Assembly: GCF_039537265.1 (NCBI RefSeq)
Contig: NZ_BAABAE010000003.1
Coordinates: 1,364,001 to 1,428,000 of the forward strand
Source: Terrimesophilobacter bigeumensis
GTDB lineage: Bacteria; Actinomycetota; Actinomycetes; Actinomycetales; Microbacteriaceae
Length of the DNA: 64,000 bases
Direction of reading: 5' to 3'
The position numbers and the translations under genes were made by a program. Under the pieces are notes generated by a model. The model saw only the letters and a program-made list of their open reading frames with translations. It was not told the DNA's origin and searched no databases. Positions 31,713 through 40,524 of the stretch are shown piece after piece; within the stretch, counting starts at the first letter, position 1, and every line of letters begins with the position of its first letter.

Positions 31713-33420
31713 TTGCGACAAGCCAGACGGTCGTGTCGCCGGGGAGCTCCGCGGCGACCGGCTCGGAAGACAGCGCCACGGTTCCTGCGGGCAACGTTAC
31801 GATCGACGAACCGGTGTTCGCGATGACCGTCACATTCCCGTTGCGGAATGCGACGACATCCGCCGGATAGCCGGGCAGCCACTCCACTGAGCCCAGCCCA
31901 AGCGTGTGCTCCGCCCGCAGCGCCAGCGCCGCCTTGTAGAGCTCGAGCGTCGAACCGGCCTCGCCCTCCTGCGCGTCACGGGCATAGCCGGCCCAATCGG
32001 CCGGCTGCGGGAGCCAGCTCTCTCCGGTGGTGTTGAAGCCGTAGGCCGGGGCCGCGGCCTCCCAGGGGATCGGCACACGGCACCCGTCGCGACCGTAGCG
32101 CTCGTGATGGGTGCGTTCCCAGGTCGGATCCTGGCGAGCCGAATCCGGAAGGTCGATGACCTCGGGCAGCCCGAGCTCCTCGCCCTGGTACAGGTATGCG
32201 CTCCCCGGAAGCGCAAGCATGAGCAGTGTCGCCGCGCGTGCCCTGCGCAGTCCGACGACACCGTTCGGCTTCTCCGGCGACTTCGGACCGATGCCGGACC
32301 CTTGCGGATTCTCACCCTTGAGGCCGAACCGCGAAGCGTGCCGCACGACATCGTGGTTCGAGAGCACCCAGGTGCTCGGGGCACCGACGCCGGTGAAGGC
32401 TTCGAGGGAGGCGTCGACGACGTTCCGGATCTTCGCGGCCTGCCACGGCGTCTCGAGGTAGGCGAAATTGAAGGCCTGGTTCATCTCGTCGGGACGCACC
32501 CAGTTCGCGAGCTTCGAGGGCGGATCGACCCAGGCCTCGGCGACGAGCACGCGATCCCCCTCGTACTCGTCAAGAATCGTGCGCCAGTCGCGATAGATCT
32601 CATGTACACCGGGTTGCGCCCAGTATGGCGGCGACACCGGATCCGGGGCCGCCGGCACGGTTGCGGTCGGTCCGGCCGCTGCCGCCGGTTCGGCTTCGAC
32701 CGGCTCGACGTCGTGCGCCCCGCCGCCCATGCTCCCGCCCGCCGCCGAAGCGGTGTAGTCGGGAAGCCCCGCCTCCTTGATGAGGCCGTGGGCGACATCC
32801 ACCCGGAACCCGTCGACGCCCCGGTCGAGCCAGAAGCGCAGGATGCCGTGGAACTGCTCGCGCACCCAGGGGTTATCCCAGTCGAGGTCGGGCTGGGATG
32901 TGTCGAAGAGGTGGAGGTACCACTGGCCGGGCGTTCCATCCGGGCGGGTGACCCGCGTCCAGGCCGGGCCGCCGAACACCGACTCCCAGTTGTTCGGTGG
33001 GGTGCTGCCGTCCGGCCCCTTTCCGTCGCGGAACAGATACCGCGCCCGCTCCGGACTCCCCTCCGGCGCAGCGAGTGCCTCCTGGAACCAGGCGTGGAGG
33101 TCCGAGGTGTGGTTAGGGACGAGGTCGACGATGAGGCGGAGCCCGAGTTCGTGAGTGGCCGAGATGAGCCGGTCGAAGTCGGCGAGCGTTCCGAACCGTG
33201 GATCGACGTCGCAGTAGTCGGCCACGTCGTAGCCCGCGTCGTTCTGCGGGGAGGTGTAGAACGGCGAGAGCCAGACCGCGTCGACGCCGAGCTCATGCAG
33301 CGCCGGCAGGCGACGCGCGATGCCGGCAAGATCACCCATCCCGTCGCCATCCGAATCGGCGAACGACCTCGGATACACCTGATAGATGACCGTGGAACGC
33401 CACCAGTCGGAATCTGCCAT
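31702..33420 (-). CDS. Alpha-glucosidase, glycoside hydrolase family 13
   Basis: A 572-residue cytoplasmic GH13 enzyme that releases glucose from the non-reducing end of malto- or isomalto-oligosaccharides. Catalytic motifs in order are VDLVPNHTS, GFRVDVAHG (nucleophile Asp), VLVAEAW (acid/base Glu) and LSNHDVVRH. An insertion rich in Ala, Pro and Glu (about 230-275) is unusual. The ATG at 33420 is chosen because TAGGCT stands seven bases upstream and a LacI-type operator follows. The last codons and stop derive from a REP element, so the C-terminus may be slightly altered relative to relatives. No sugar transporter is adjacent. Confidence 0.9.
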   Translation of the reverse strand: MADSDWWRSTVIYQVYPRSFADSDGDGMGDLAGIARRLPALHELGVDAVWLSPFYTSPQNDAGYDVADYCDVDPRFGTLADFDRLISATHELGLRLIVDLVPNHTSDLHAWFQEALAAPEGSPERARYLFRDGKGPDGSTPPNNWESVFGGPAWTRVTRPDGTPGQWYLHLFDTSQPDLDWDNPWVREQFHGILRFWLDRGVDGFRVDVAHGLIKEAGLPDYTASAAGGSMGGGAHDVEPVEAEPAAAAGPTATVPAAPDPVSPPYWAQPGVHEIYRDWRTILDEYEGDRVLVAEAWVDPPSKLANWVRPDEMNQAFNFAYLETPWQAAKIRNVVDASLEAFTGVGAPSTWVLSNHDVVRHASRFGLKGENPQGSGIGPKSPEKPNGVVGLRRARAATLLMLALPGSAYLYQGEELGLPEVIDLPDSARQDPTWERTHHERYGRDGCRVPIPWEAAAPAYGFNTTGESWLPQPADWAGYARDAQEGEAGSTLELYKAALALRAEHTLGLGSVEWLPGYPADVVAFRNGNVTVIANTGSSIVTLPAGTVALSSEPVAAELPGDTTVWLVATAG

Positions 33421-33427
33421 GGAAATC

Positions 33428-33433
33428 AGCCTA
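33428..33433 (-). promoter_or_regulatory. -10 element of the alpha-glucosidase promoter
   Basis: Read leftwards, TAGGCT is followed by seven bases and the ATG at 33420; leaderless arrangement. Confidence 0.45.
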
Positions 33434-33444
33434 TTGCACCGGGT

Positions 33445-33458
33445 TGGAAACGCTTGCA
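33445..33458. promoter_or_regulatory. LacI-family operator upstream of the alpha-glucosidase gene
   Basis: Read leftwards, TGCAAGCGTTTCCA fits the general LacI/GalR-family operator TGNAANCGNTTNCA at every defined position. It overlaps the expected -35, eleven bases upstream of the -10, so it should repress until sugar is present. No LacI gene is in the window. Confidence 0.7.
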
Positions 33459-33503
33459 CGACGACGGCGCCGCCACAGCCCTCCTCGCGCCGCACTCCCC
33501 CGG

Positions 33504-34706
33504 TCAGGAAGCGCCGAGCAGGATCGTCTGGTACTGGGCGCCGAAGCGCTGTTCCTCGCTCTGGTCGAGGGTGCGGAACACCTTCGTCGTCGCGAACACC
33601 GCCTCGGTCGGGAAGATCATGAGGTTGCGGGCGACAGCCTCCGGAATGGTTCCGATCTCAGGCTGACGGAGGTCGACGGGCGAGATGAAGCTCGTCGCCG
33701 CGGCCACCTCGACGGCGTTCTGCCGGTCGTAGTAGAAGTCGATGAACTCCTCGACGTTGGTTCGATGGGTCGAGCCGACGGGGATCACCACGACATCGCT
33801 CCAGAGCACGCCGCCGGCTGCGGGGACCGCGAACTCCCACTGGTCGCCGGCCTCCTGGTTGATCTGCATGACGTCGCCCGCGCGGGCGATCGAGGCGATC
33901 GTCGCCCCGCTCTTGAGATCCTCCTTGTACTTGTTGCCCTTGATGCTGCTGAGCTGGCCACTCACCACCTGCGCTCTCAGCGTCTCGACCGCGGCCGAGA
34001 ACTCCGTATCGCTCCAGTCGCTCGAGGAGATGTCGACACCCTGGTCGAGCATGATGAGACCGAGCGTGTCGCGCATGGCCGACATGGCGCCGACCCTGCC
34101 CTTGAGCGAGGGATCCCAGAGGTCCGAGATCGAGGTCAGGCCTTCCGGGATGGCTTCCTTGTTCCAGGCGATGCCGGTGAAGCCGTTGCGCCAGGGCAGT
34201 GACGCATGACGGCCGGGATCGAACTCCGAATCCCGGAACATGAGCCGCAGGTTATCGAAATGCGTGATGTTCTCTCGGCGGATCTCCTGCACGTAGCCGA
34301 GGCGGATCCAGCGGGCGGCCATCCAGTCGCTCAGCACCGCGGCATCCGCCCCGATGTCCTGGCCGAGCCTCAACTGGTCCTTGACCTTGCTGTAATACAG
34401 ATTGTCGTCGCTCACCGCGTTCGTGTAGGTCACCGAGATGCCGGTGGCGTCGCTGAACCTGCCGAGAAGAGGGTAGTCCTCACCCGTCGTGTTGCGATAG
34501 GTGTCACGACTGTCGAAGCGCAGCGACTTCTGCGACTCAGACCGGTCGACCGCGGCTTCCGGCCGGCCCTGTGCGGCGGTCGAGCAGGCGGCGAGGAGCA
34601 GGGCGGAGGCGCCGAGTCCGGCACCCTGAAGGATCGTGCGGCGTGACAGCCCCGCACCCCCGCCAACCCGGCCGGAAACGGCCTCCTGCAGCATCGTTCG
34701 ATTCAT
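33504..34706 (-). CDS. Spermidine/putrescine-type ABC binding lipoprotein, paralogue 1
   Basis: A 400-residue PotD-like binding protein with a Tat signal (LSRRTILQG at residues 20-28) and lipobox LLAAC, Cys 41. It is about as long as and very similar to the protein encoded at 34825-36045; both share blocks such as SVTYTNAVSDDNLYYSKVKD. Compared with the operon's main binding protein (40525-41736), aligned ligand positions have changed: RWDNW becomes RFDSR, IVWSGD becomes IARAGD, and SEMRD becomes SAMRD. These correspond by recalled alignment to PotD W34, W229 and D168, while the W and D of LWSD persist. Altered ligand or a sensory role is inferred. It has its own conserved upstream box. Confidence 0.88.
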   Translation of the reverse strand: MNRTMLQEAVSGRVGGGAGLSRRTILQGAGLGASALLLAACSTAAQGRPEAAVDRSESQKSLRFDSRDTYRNTTGEDYPLLGRFSDATGISVTYTNAVSDDNLYYSKVKDQLRLGQDIGADAAVLSDWMAARWIRLGYVQEIRRENITHFDNLRLMFRDSEFDPGRHASLPWRNGFTGIAWNKEAIPEGLTSISDLWDPSLKGRVGAMSAMRDTLGLIMLDQGVDISSSDWSDTEFSAAVETLRAQVVSGQLSSIKGNKYKEDLKSGATIASIARAGDVMQINQEAGDQWEFAVPAAGGVLWSDVVVIPVGSTHRTNVEEFIDFYYDRQNAVEVAAATSFISPVDLRQPEIGTIPEAVARNLMIFPTEAVFATTKVFRTLDQSEEQRFGAQYQTILLGAS

Positions 34707-34756
34707 GGTTCGCGTCCTTCACAGCATCGTGAGCGGGTGCGTACATACCCCGTGTC

Positions 34757-34804
34757 GATCCTGACACAGGGCTGTGCGTCGCCTGACCACCAAAAAGGGG
34801 CACA
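34757..34804 (-). promoter_or_regulatory. TTTTTGGTG-box promoter of binding-protein paralogue 1
   Basis: Read leftwards, TGCCCCTTTTTGGTG (34802-34788) is followed 24 bases later by CAGGATC (34763-34757). The same arrangement precedes the other two binding-protein genes and alanine dehydrogenase. Confidence 0.6.
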
Positions 34805-34824
34805 TTCGCACCCCAGTCCGGGGG

Positions 34825-36045
34825 CTAGCCGGCCCCCAGCAGGATCGTCTGGTACTGGGCCGTGTAACGCTGTTCTTCGCCCTGGTCGAGGGTGCGGAAC
34901 ACCTTCGCCGATTCGAAGGTGACGGGAGTCGGGAACACCATGCGATTGGCCGCGACCTCCGGATCGAGTACGTCGATCTCGAGCTGGCGGATGTCGACGG
35001 GTGAGATGAAGTTCGTCGCCGCCGCCACCTGCACCGCGTTGGCCGGATCGTAGTAGTAGTTGATCAACGCCTCGGCGTTCGCCTTGTGCGTCGAGCCGAT
35101 CGGAATGACCACATTGTCGCTCCAGAGCACCCCGCCCGCAGCGGGGATCGCGAACTCCCACTGGTCGCCGGCCTCCTGATTGATCTGCATGATGTCCCCG
35201 GCGCGGGCGATCGCGGCGATCGTCGCCCCGCTCTTGAGATCCTCCTTGTACTTGTTGCCCTTGATCCCGAGCAGCTGCCCGCCCTCGATCTGAGTCCTCA
35301 GCACCTCGACGGCGGCCGAGAACTCGGCGTCGCCCCACTCCGGCCCCTCGATGTCGACCCCCTGATCGAGCATGATGAGACCGAGCGTGTCGCGCATGGC
35401 GGACATCACCCCCACCTTGCCCCTGAGAGACGGGTCCCACAGGTCGGAGACCGAGGCGAGGCCCTCCGGGATCGCCGCCTTGTTCCAGGCGATGCCGGTG
35501 AAGCCGCTCCGCCAGGGCAGGGAGCCCCTGCGGCCCGGGTCGCCGTCGGAGTCCTTGAACCGCGGACGGATGCTCTCGAGGTTCGGGATGTTGGCGTGGT
35601 CGAACTGCTGCACGTAGCCGAGGCGGATCCAGCGGGCCGTCATCCAGTCGCTCAGCACCGCGGCATCCGCCCCGATGTCCTGGCCGAGCCTCAACTGGTC
35701 CTTGACCTTGCTGTAATACAGATTGTCGTCGCTCACGGCGTTCGTGTAGGTCACCGAGATGCCGGAGAGATCCCCGAAGGCCCCGATGAGCGGAAAGTCC
35801 TCACCCGTCGTATTGCGGTAGGTGTCACGACTGTCGAAGCGCAGCGACTTCTGCGACTCGGACTTGTCGACCGCGGCCACGGGTCGCTTCGACCCCGAGG
35901 TCGAGCAGGCGGCGAGCATGAGGGCGGATGCCCCGATCCCCGCGCCCTGGAGCATGGTTCTGCGCGTCAACGCGCCCTTGAGCAGCCCGGCTGAAAGCGG
36001 TGCCCCGCCCGGTACGGCATGGTTGTTCCATTTCGATGAACTCAC
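34825..36045 (-). CDS. Spermidine/putrescine-type ABC binding lipoprotein, paralogue 2
   Basis: A 406-residue Tat-exported PotD-like lipoprotein (LTRRTMLQGAG, then LMLAAC). The start is the GTG at 36045, nine bases after GGGGAG; a frame to 36135 exists but would include the promoter box. It is the tandem duplicate of paralogue 1 and carries the same substitutions at the presumed polyamine-contact positions (RFDSR, IARAGD, SAMRD). It begins after the aminotransferase of the transporter operon, separated by a box-type promoter, so it can be expressed independently. Both duplicates lack their own permease and ATPase and presumably share PotABC. Confidence 0.88.
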   Translation of the reverse strand: MSSSKWNNHAVPGGAPLSAGLLKGALTRRTMLQGAGIGASALMLAACSTSGSKRPVAAVDKSESQKSLRFDSRDTYRNTTGEDFPLIGAFGDLSGISVTYTNAVSDDNLYYSKVKDQLRLGQDIGADAAVLSDWMTARWIRLGYVQQFDHANIPNLESIRPRFKDSDGDPGRRGSLPWRSGFTGIAWNKAAIPEGLASVSDLWDPSLRGKVGVMSAMRDTLGLIMLDQGVDIEGPEWGDAEFSAAVEVLRTQIEGGQLLGIKGNKYKEDLKSGATIAAIARAGDIMQINQEAGDQWEFAIPAAGGVLWSDNVVIPIGSTHKANAEALINYYYDPANAVQVAAATNFISPVDIRQLEIDVLDPEVAANRMVFPTPVTFESAKVFRTLDQGEEQRYTAQYQTILLGAG

Positions 36046-36098
36046 GGTGCTTGACTCCCCAATAGCGCTGTGATCGGGTCGGTGAACCGACCTCGTTC

Positions 36099-36146
36099 GA
36101 TACTGGCACAGGGTCCGTCGACACCCCAGTACCAAAACAGGGGACA
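36099..36146 (-). promoter_or_regulatory. TTTTTGGTG-box promoter of binding-protein paralogue 2
   Basis: Read leftwards, TGTCCCCTGTTTTGGTA (36146-36130) is followed 24 bases later by CAGTATC (36105-36099). It belongs to the same box family as the sites upstream of paralogue 1, the main binding protein and ald, with two mismatches in the T-tract/GGTG core. Confidence 0.55.
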
Positions 36147-36162
36147 GCCGACTTCGGACGGC

Positions 36163-37542
36163 TCAGCCGTAGAGGCTCTCGACCGCTTCGCGGAAGGCCA
36201 CGGTGTGGCGATCGACGTCCCCGCTCGTCGTCGCGGGACTCATGAGGGCCATGTTGTGGAACGGGGTGATGAGGATGCCGCGGTTGAGCGCGTGGAGGTG
36301 AAGGTACTGCTGCAACTCGAAGTCATCGGCCGCCGCGGCCTCGGCCCCGTCGCGCGGCGGTGTCGCGCGGAAGCTGTATTCGGCGCGTGCACCGAGCCGG
36401 GTGACCTGCCATGGCGCACCGAACTCGTCGATCGAGGCCTGCACTCCGGCCGTCCACTCGACGGCACGCGCGGTCATGTTCTCGAACGCGGCCGGGGTGA
36501 GGACCTCGGAGAGCGTCGCCCGGATCCCGACGAGCGAGAGGGCGTTGCCCGCAAGGGTCCCGCCCACTCCCCCGACGTCGATGTCCTCGAGCTCGAGGCT
36601 GTCCCTCGCACGCTGGGCGAGCTCGGCCGTCATCCCGAATGCCGCAGCCGGGATCCCGCCGCCGATGCTCTTGCCGACGACGACGGCATCCGGTTGCAGC
36701 CCGTCCGCCTTCGTCATGCCGCCGGGACCCGCGCTGATGGTGTGGGTCTCGTCGATCACGAGGATCGTGCCGTATCGCGTGCACAGTTCGCGCACCGCCG
36801 CGTGGTAACCGTCCTCTGGCAGCACGATGCCGATGTTGGTGAGCGCGGGTTCGATGAGCATCGCGGCGATCTCACCGGTCGCCAGCGCCCGCTCGAGCGC
36901 GGGAATGTCGTTGAAGGGCACGACGGCCGTCGTCTCGGATGGCGGGACCGGCGCGCCGATGTTGCCCCGTCTCTCGACGACGGCACCGTCGGCGTCCAGG
37001 GTTGCGAAGGTCTCGTCGACGGAGCCGTGGTAGCAGTAGTCGTGGACGAGGATCTTCCGGCGACCGGTGACCTGCCGCGCGTACCGGATGACGCTGCGGT
37101 TCGCATCCGTCGCCGACAACGTGAACTGCCAGCTCGGGACCCCGAAGCGGTCGGAAAGGAGTTCGGCGGCGATCGCAGCGTCCTCGGTCGGGAGCATGAA
37201 GGTCGAGCCCTTCGCGAGCTGCGCGGAGAGCGCGGCGACGGATGCCGGCGGAGCGTGCCCGCACATCGCGCCGGTGTCGCCGAGGCACAGGTCGACGTGG
37301 TCCAGCCCGTCGACATCGGTGAAGTGGGCTCCGGCGGCCGAGGTCACGTACACCGGCCAGGGGCCGGGCCACTTCGCCATCCAGAGCATGGGGACGCCGT
37401 CGGGCAGGTGCGGCGTCGCCGCACGCCAGAGCCTCTCCGATTCCGGGCGCTCCGCACGGAACCTCTCGACCTCCTGGTACCAGAGCGCCGCGAGCCGGTC
37501 GCGATCGGCATAGGCGGTTGCCGAGACCGCAGTATCCGTCAC
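36163..37542 (-). CDS. Class III aminotransferase (glutamate-1-semialdehyde aminomutase-like)
   Basis: A 459-residue PLP enzyme. The lysine is in VVGKSIGGGIP near residue 290, ILVIDETHTISAGPGG is the cofactor Asp block, and LHALNRGILITPFHNMALMSP near the C-terminus resembles GSA-aminomutase-like transaminases. It follows potC by a single base, so it is part of the transporter operon and probably deaminates the imported amine or an omega-amino acid. It is not HemL, which would be elsewhere with heme genes. Substrate specificity is inferred only from context. Confidence 0.85.
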   Translation of the reverse strand: MTDTAVSATAYADRDRLAALWYQEVERFRAERPESERLWRAATPHLPDGVPMLWMAKWPGPWPVYVTSAAGAHFTDVDGLDHVDLCLGDTGAMCGHAPPASVAALSAQLAKGSTFMLPTEDAAIAAELLSDRFGVPSWQFTLSATDANRSVIRYARQVTGRRKILVHDYCYHGSVDETFATLDADGAVVERRGNIGAPVPPSETTAVVPFNDIPALERALATGEIAAMLIEPALTNIGIVLPEDGYHAAVRELCTRYGTILVIDETHTISAGPGGMTKADGLQPDAVVVGKSIGGGIPAAAFGMTAELAQRARDSLELEDIDVGGVGGTLAGNALSLVGIRATLSEVLTPAAFENMTARAVEWTAGVQASIDEFGAPWQVTRLGARAEYSFRATPPRDGAEAAAADDFELQQYLHLHALNRGILITPFHNMALMSPATTSGDVDRHTVAFREAVESLYG

Positions 37543-37543
37543 C

Positions 37544-38413
37544 TCAGCCGACCCTCTCCAGCCGCTTCCTCCGCACGGCGGCCGATATCTGCGAGATGAG
37601 CACGAGGATGATCGCGAAGAAGAACACTGCGGAGGCGATGACGTTCGCCTCCGCGGGGATTCCCCGCGCCGCCGAGATGTAGATGTACTTCGGGAAGGTG
37701 CTCGTCGTTCCGGAGTTGAAGTTCGTGATGATGAAGTCGTCGAAGCTGAGGGCGAACGACAGCAGCGCTGCAGCGATGATCCCGGGGAGCAGGAGCGGGA
37801 AGGTGACCCGCCAGAACACCTGGCTCGGCGAACCGTAGAGGTCGCGCCCCGCCTCTTCGAGCGCGGGGTCGAGCGTGGAGACCCGTGCCTTGACAGTGAC
37901 GACGACGAAGCTCACGCAGAACATCGTGTGCGCGATGATGATCGTCATGAGCCCCTTCTCGACGCCTGCCGTGAGGAACTCCGCGGCGAGCCCTGCACCG
38001 AGGACCACTTCGGGGGTCGCCATCGGCAGGAACAGCAGGAGGCTGATCGCGGAGCGGAACCGGAAGCGGTAGCGCACGAGGGCGATCGCGATCATCGTCC
38101 CGAGGATCGTCGCCGCGATCGTCGCGGTGACCCCGACGATGATGCTGTTGCCGAACGCAACGCACACGTCGATCTGGTCGCACACGTTGAGCCACTTGTC
38201 GAAGGTGAACCCGCGCCACACGATGTTCGACTTCACCGAGTCGTTGAAGGAGAACACGAAGGTGTAGGCGATCGGGATGAGCAGGAACACGAACGCCACG
38301 ATCGCGTAGAGCGGCAGAAGCCAGTTTCCGAAACCGAGGCGGGAACCCCGTCGCGACGGAGGGGCCGGGGAGGTCACGGCCCGCGCGACGACACGGCCTT
38401 CCTGGAGCGTCAC
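37544..38413 (-). CDS. potC: Polyamine-type ABC transporter permease (PotC family)
   Basis: A 289-residue permease with about six transmembrane segments. The EAA-type coupling loop is LEEAGRDLYGSPSQVFWRVT-like, and SFDDFIITNF is a hallmark of PotC/PotI. It pairs with PotB (four-base overlap upstream). Its N-terminal about 30 residues are charged and cytoplasmic. Confidence 0.9.
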   Translation of the reverse strand: MTLQEGRVVARAVTSPAPPSRRGSRLGFGNWLLPLYAIVAFVFLLIPIAYTFVFSFNDSVKSNIVWRGFTFDKWLNVCDQIDVCVAFGNSIIVGVTATIAATILGTMIAIALVRYRFRFRSAISLLLFLPMATPEVVLGAGLAAEFLTAGVEKGLMTIIIAHTMFCVSFVVVTVKARVSTLDPALEEAGRDLYGSPSQVFWRVTFPLLLPGIIAAALLSFALSFDDFIITNFNSGTTSTFPKYIYISAARGIPAEANVIASAVFFFAIILVLISQISAAVRRKRLERVG

Positions 38414-39321
38414 AGCAGGTCCTCCGTTCCACTCCGTTTGACGTAGACGGTGACCATCACCAGGATCACGACCATGAGGATGATGGAGAGCGCCGCTGCC
38501 GCCGGGTAATTGAGCGAGACCAGGAAGTTGCTCTCGATCACGTTTCCGATCATGGCGGTGCCCGTACCCCCCAGGAAATCGCGGCTCGCGTTGATGTAGT
38601 CGCCCGCGGCCGGAATGAACGTGAGCAGCACGCCGGAGACGATGCCCGACATCGAGAGGGGAACCGTGACCCGGAAGAACGTCATCGACGGCTTCGCATA
38701 CAGGTCGCTTCCGGCTTCGAGCAGCCGGGTGTCGAGGCGCTCGAGCGTCGAGTACAGGGGCAGCGTCATGAACGGGATGAAGTTGTAGGTGAGCCCGAAC
38801 ACGACCGCCGCCGGGGTGCCGGTGAAGTGGGCATCCGGTGCCATGAGAGCGAGCGCCTTGAGGCCGGTGATGACGGCCGACTCATCCGAGAGGATCGACT
38901 TCCAGGCGAGGGTGCGCAGCAGGAAGCTGATGAAGAACGGGGCGATCACGAGCACGAGCATGAGGTTCTGCAGGAGCGGCCAGCGCCGGGCCTTGACCCC
39001 GATGAAGTAGGCGAGCGGGTAGCTGAACAGGAGCGCGAAGATCGTCGCGAGGATGGCGTAGAGGAACGAGCGCAGGATGTGCTCGCCGTACATGTCGACG
39101 ACGGTGACGTAGTTCTCCCACTTGAAGGCTGTCTGGTACTCGCCGATGTCGCCGAGCAGCTTCGGTTCCTGAAGCGAGGTCAGGACGAGCGAGACGAGCG
39201 GGACGAGGAAGAACAGCATGAGGTAGAGGATGCCGGGCAGGAGCAGGAACAGGGCGATCCTGCTCTTGCGCCTCGGCGCCTGCTCCTGCGCCGTCCCGGT
39301 GGCGAATGCGCTGAAGGCCAC
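38410..39321 (-). CDS. potB: Polyamine-type ABC transporter permease (PotB family)
   Basis: A 303-residue inner-membrane permease with six predicted helices. The coupling loop LLEAGSDLYAKPSMTFFRVT and the GVLLTFIPAAGDYINASRDF block identify the PotB/PotH family. The GTG at 39321 follows the potA stop by two bases. Confidence 0.9.
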   Translation of the reverse strand: MAFSAFATGTAQEQAPRRKSRIALFLLLPGILYLMLFFLVPLVSLVLTSLQEPKLLGDIGEYQTAFKWENYVTVVDMYGEHILRSFLYAILATIFALLFSYPLAYFIGVKARRWPLLQNLMLVLVIAPFFISFLLRTLAWKSILSDESAVITGLKALALMAPDAHFTGTPAAVVFGLTYNFIPFMTLPLYSTLERLDTRLLEAGSDLYAKPSMTFFRVTVPLSMSGIVSGVLLTFIPAAGDYINASRDFLGGTGTAMIGNVIESNFLVSLNYPAAAALSIILMVVILVMVTVYVKRSGTEDLL

Positions 39322-39323
39322 GC

Positions 39324-40523
39324 TCAGGCTCCCTCGAGCTCCGACATCAGGGCGCGCTTCTTCTGCACCGCAATGGTGGCCGTGTCGGTGTCCGCGGGGA
39401 ACCGCGGGGTCGGTGCCGCTTCGTCGGCGAGACCGAAACCGTGTTCGACATCCCAGCTCACCCAGACCTCTGCACCCTCGCCGGCGAGAGGCCCGAACGT
39501 CATGTTCTGCTGGAACACCGAGATCGCCCCCATCCCCGGGAGGGCGATCGTGTACTGGGTGCTCACCCCGCTGAACGAGACATCGATGATGCGGCCGGGT
39601 CCGAGAGAGTTGGTTCCGGCCACCTTCTTCGGCTCCTCCTTGTGCAGGTGGAGCTTCTCCGGCCGGACCCCGACCGTGACCTCGCCGGTGTGGCGCTGCG
39701 CCCTGCTGGTCGGCACCGTGATCTTCGCGCCCTCGACATCGACTGTGATGCTCGTGCTCGTCGAACCGGACACGTTGCCGGTGAACAGGTTGGACTGCCC
39801 GAGGAAGTTGGCGACGAACGCGGTCTTCGGCAGCTCATAGAGCTCCTCCGGTGCGCCGAGCTGTTCGATCTCGCCCTTGTTCATGACCGCGACCGTGTCG
39901 GCCATCGTCATGGCCTCCTCTTGGTCGTGCGTGACGTGGACGAAGGTGAGCCCGACCTCCTCCTGGATCGACTTCAGCTCGAGCTGCATCTGACGACGCA
40001 GCTTGAGGTCGAGCGCGCCGAGAGGCTCATCGAGCAGCAACAGGGCCGGCCGGTTCACGATGGCGCGGGCGAGCGCGACGCGTTGCTGCTGGCCGCCGGA
40101 GAGCTGCTGTGGTCTGCGTGCGGCGAGGTGGTCGAGCTCGACGAGCCGCAGTGCCTCATGCGCCTTCTCCACGGGGTCGGCGATCTTGCGCCGGCGCAGG
40201 CCGAACGCGACGTTCTCGAGCACCGTCATGTGCGGGAACAGCGCATAGCTCTGGAACACCGTGTTCACCTGCCGCTGGTACGGCTTGAGCCCCGTGACGT
40301 CCTTGCCCCCGATGAGGATCCTCCCCTCCGTCGGGTCCTCGAGCCCGGCGACGAGCCGCAGGGTCGTGGTCTTGCCGCACCCGGACGGGCCGAGGAGGGC
40401 GAAGAACGACCCTGCGGGGATCGTCAGGTCGAGGTGTTCGATAGCGGTGAAGCCAGGAAAGCGCTTCTGGATGCCGACAAGCTCGAGGTCCGCCCCGCTT
40501 TCGGCGAAGGCCCCGGATGCCAT
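39324..40523 (-). CDS. potA: Polyamine-type ABC transporter ATPase (PotA family)
   Basis: A 399-residue ATPase. Walker A is GPSGCGKTT near residue 48, the signature LSGGQQQRVALARAI, and Walker B LLLLDEPLGALD. The C-terminal about 130 residues form the TOBE/regulatory domain. The ATG at 40523 follows the binding-protein stop by one base; a longer frame to 40583 overlaps that gene and is rejected. Domain order and size match PotA. Confidence 0.93.
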   Translation of the reverse strand: MASGAFAESGADLELVGIQKRFPGFTAIEHLDLTIPAGSFFALLGPSGCGKTTTLRLVAGLEDPTEGRILIGGKDVTGLKPYQRQVNTVFQSYALFPHMTVLENVAFGLRRRKIADPVEKAHEALRLVELDHLAARRPQQLSGGQQQRVALARAIVNRPALLLLDEPLGALDLKLRRQMQLELKSIQEEVGLTFVHVTHDQEEAMTMADTVAVMNKGEIEQLGAPEELYELPKTAFVANFLGQSNLFTGNVSGSTSTSITVDVEGAKITVPTSRAQRHTGEVTVGVRPEKLHLHKEEPKKVAGTNSLGPGRIIDVSFSGVSTQYTIALPGMGAISVFQQNMTFGPLAGEGAEVWVSWDVEHGFGLADEAAPTPRFPADTDTATIAVQKKRALMSELEGA

Positions 40524-40524
40524 G

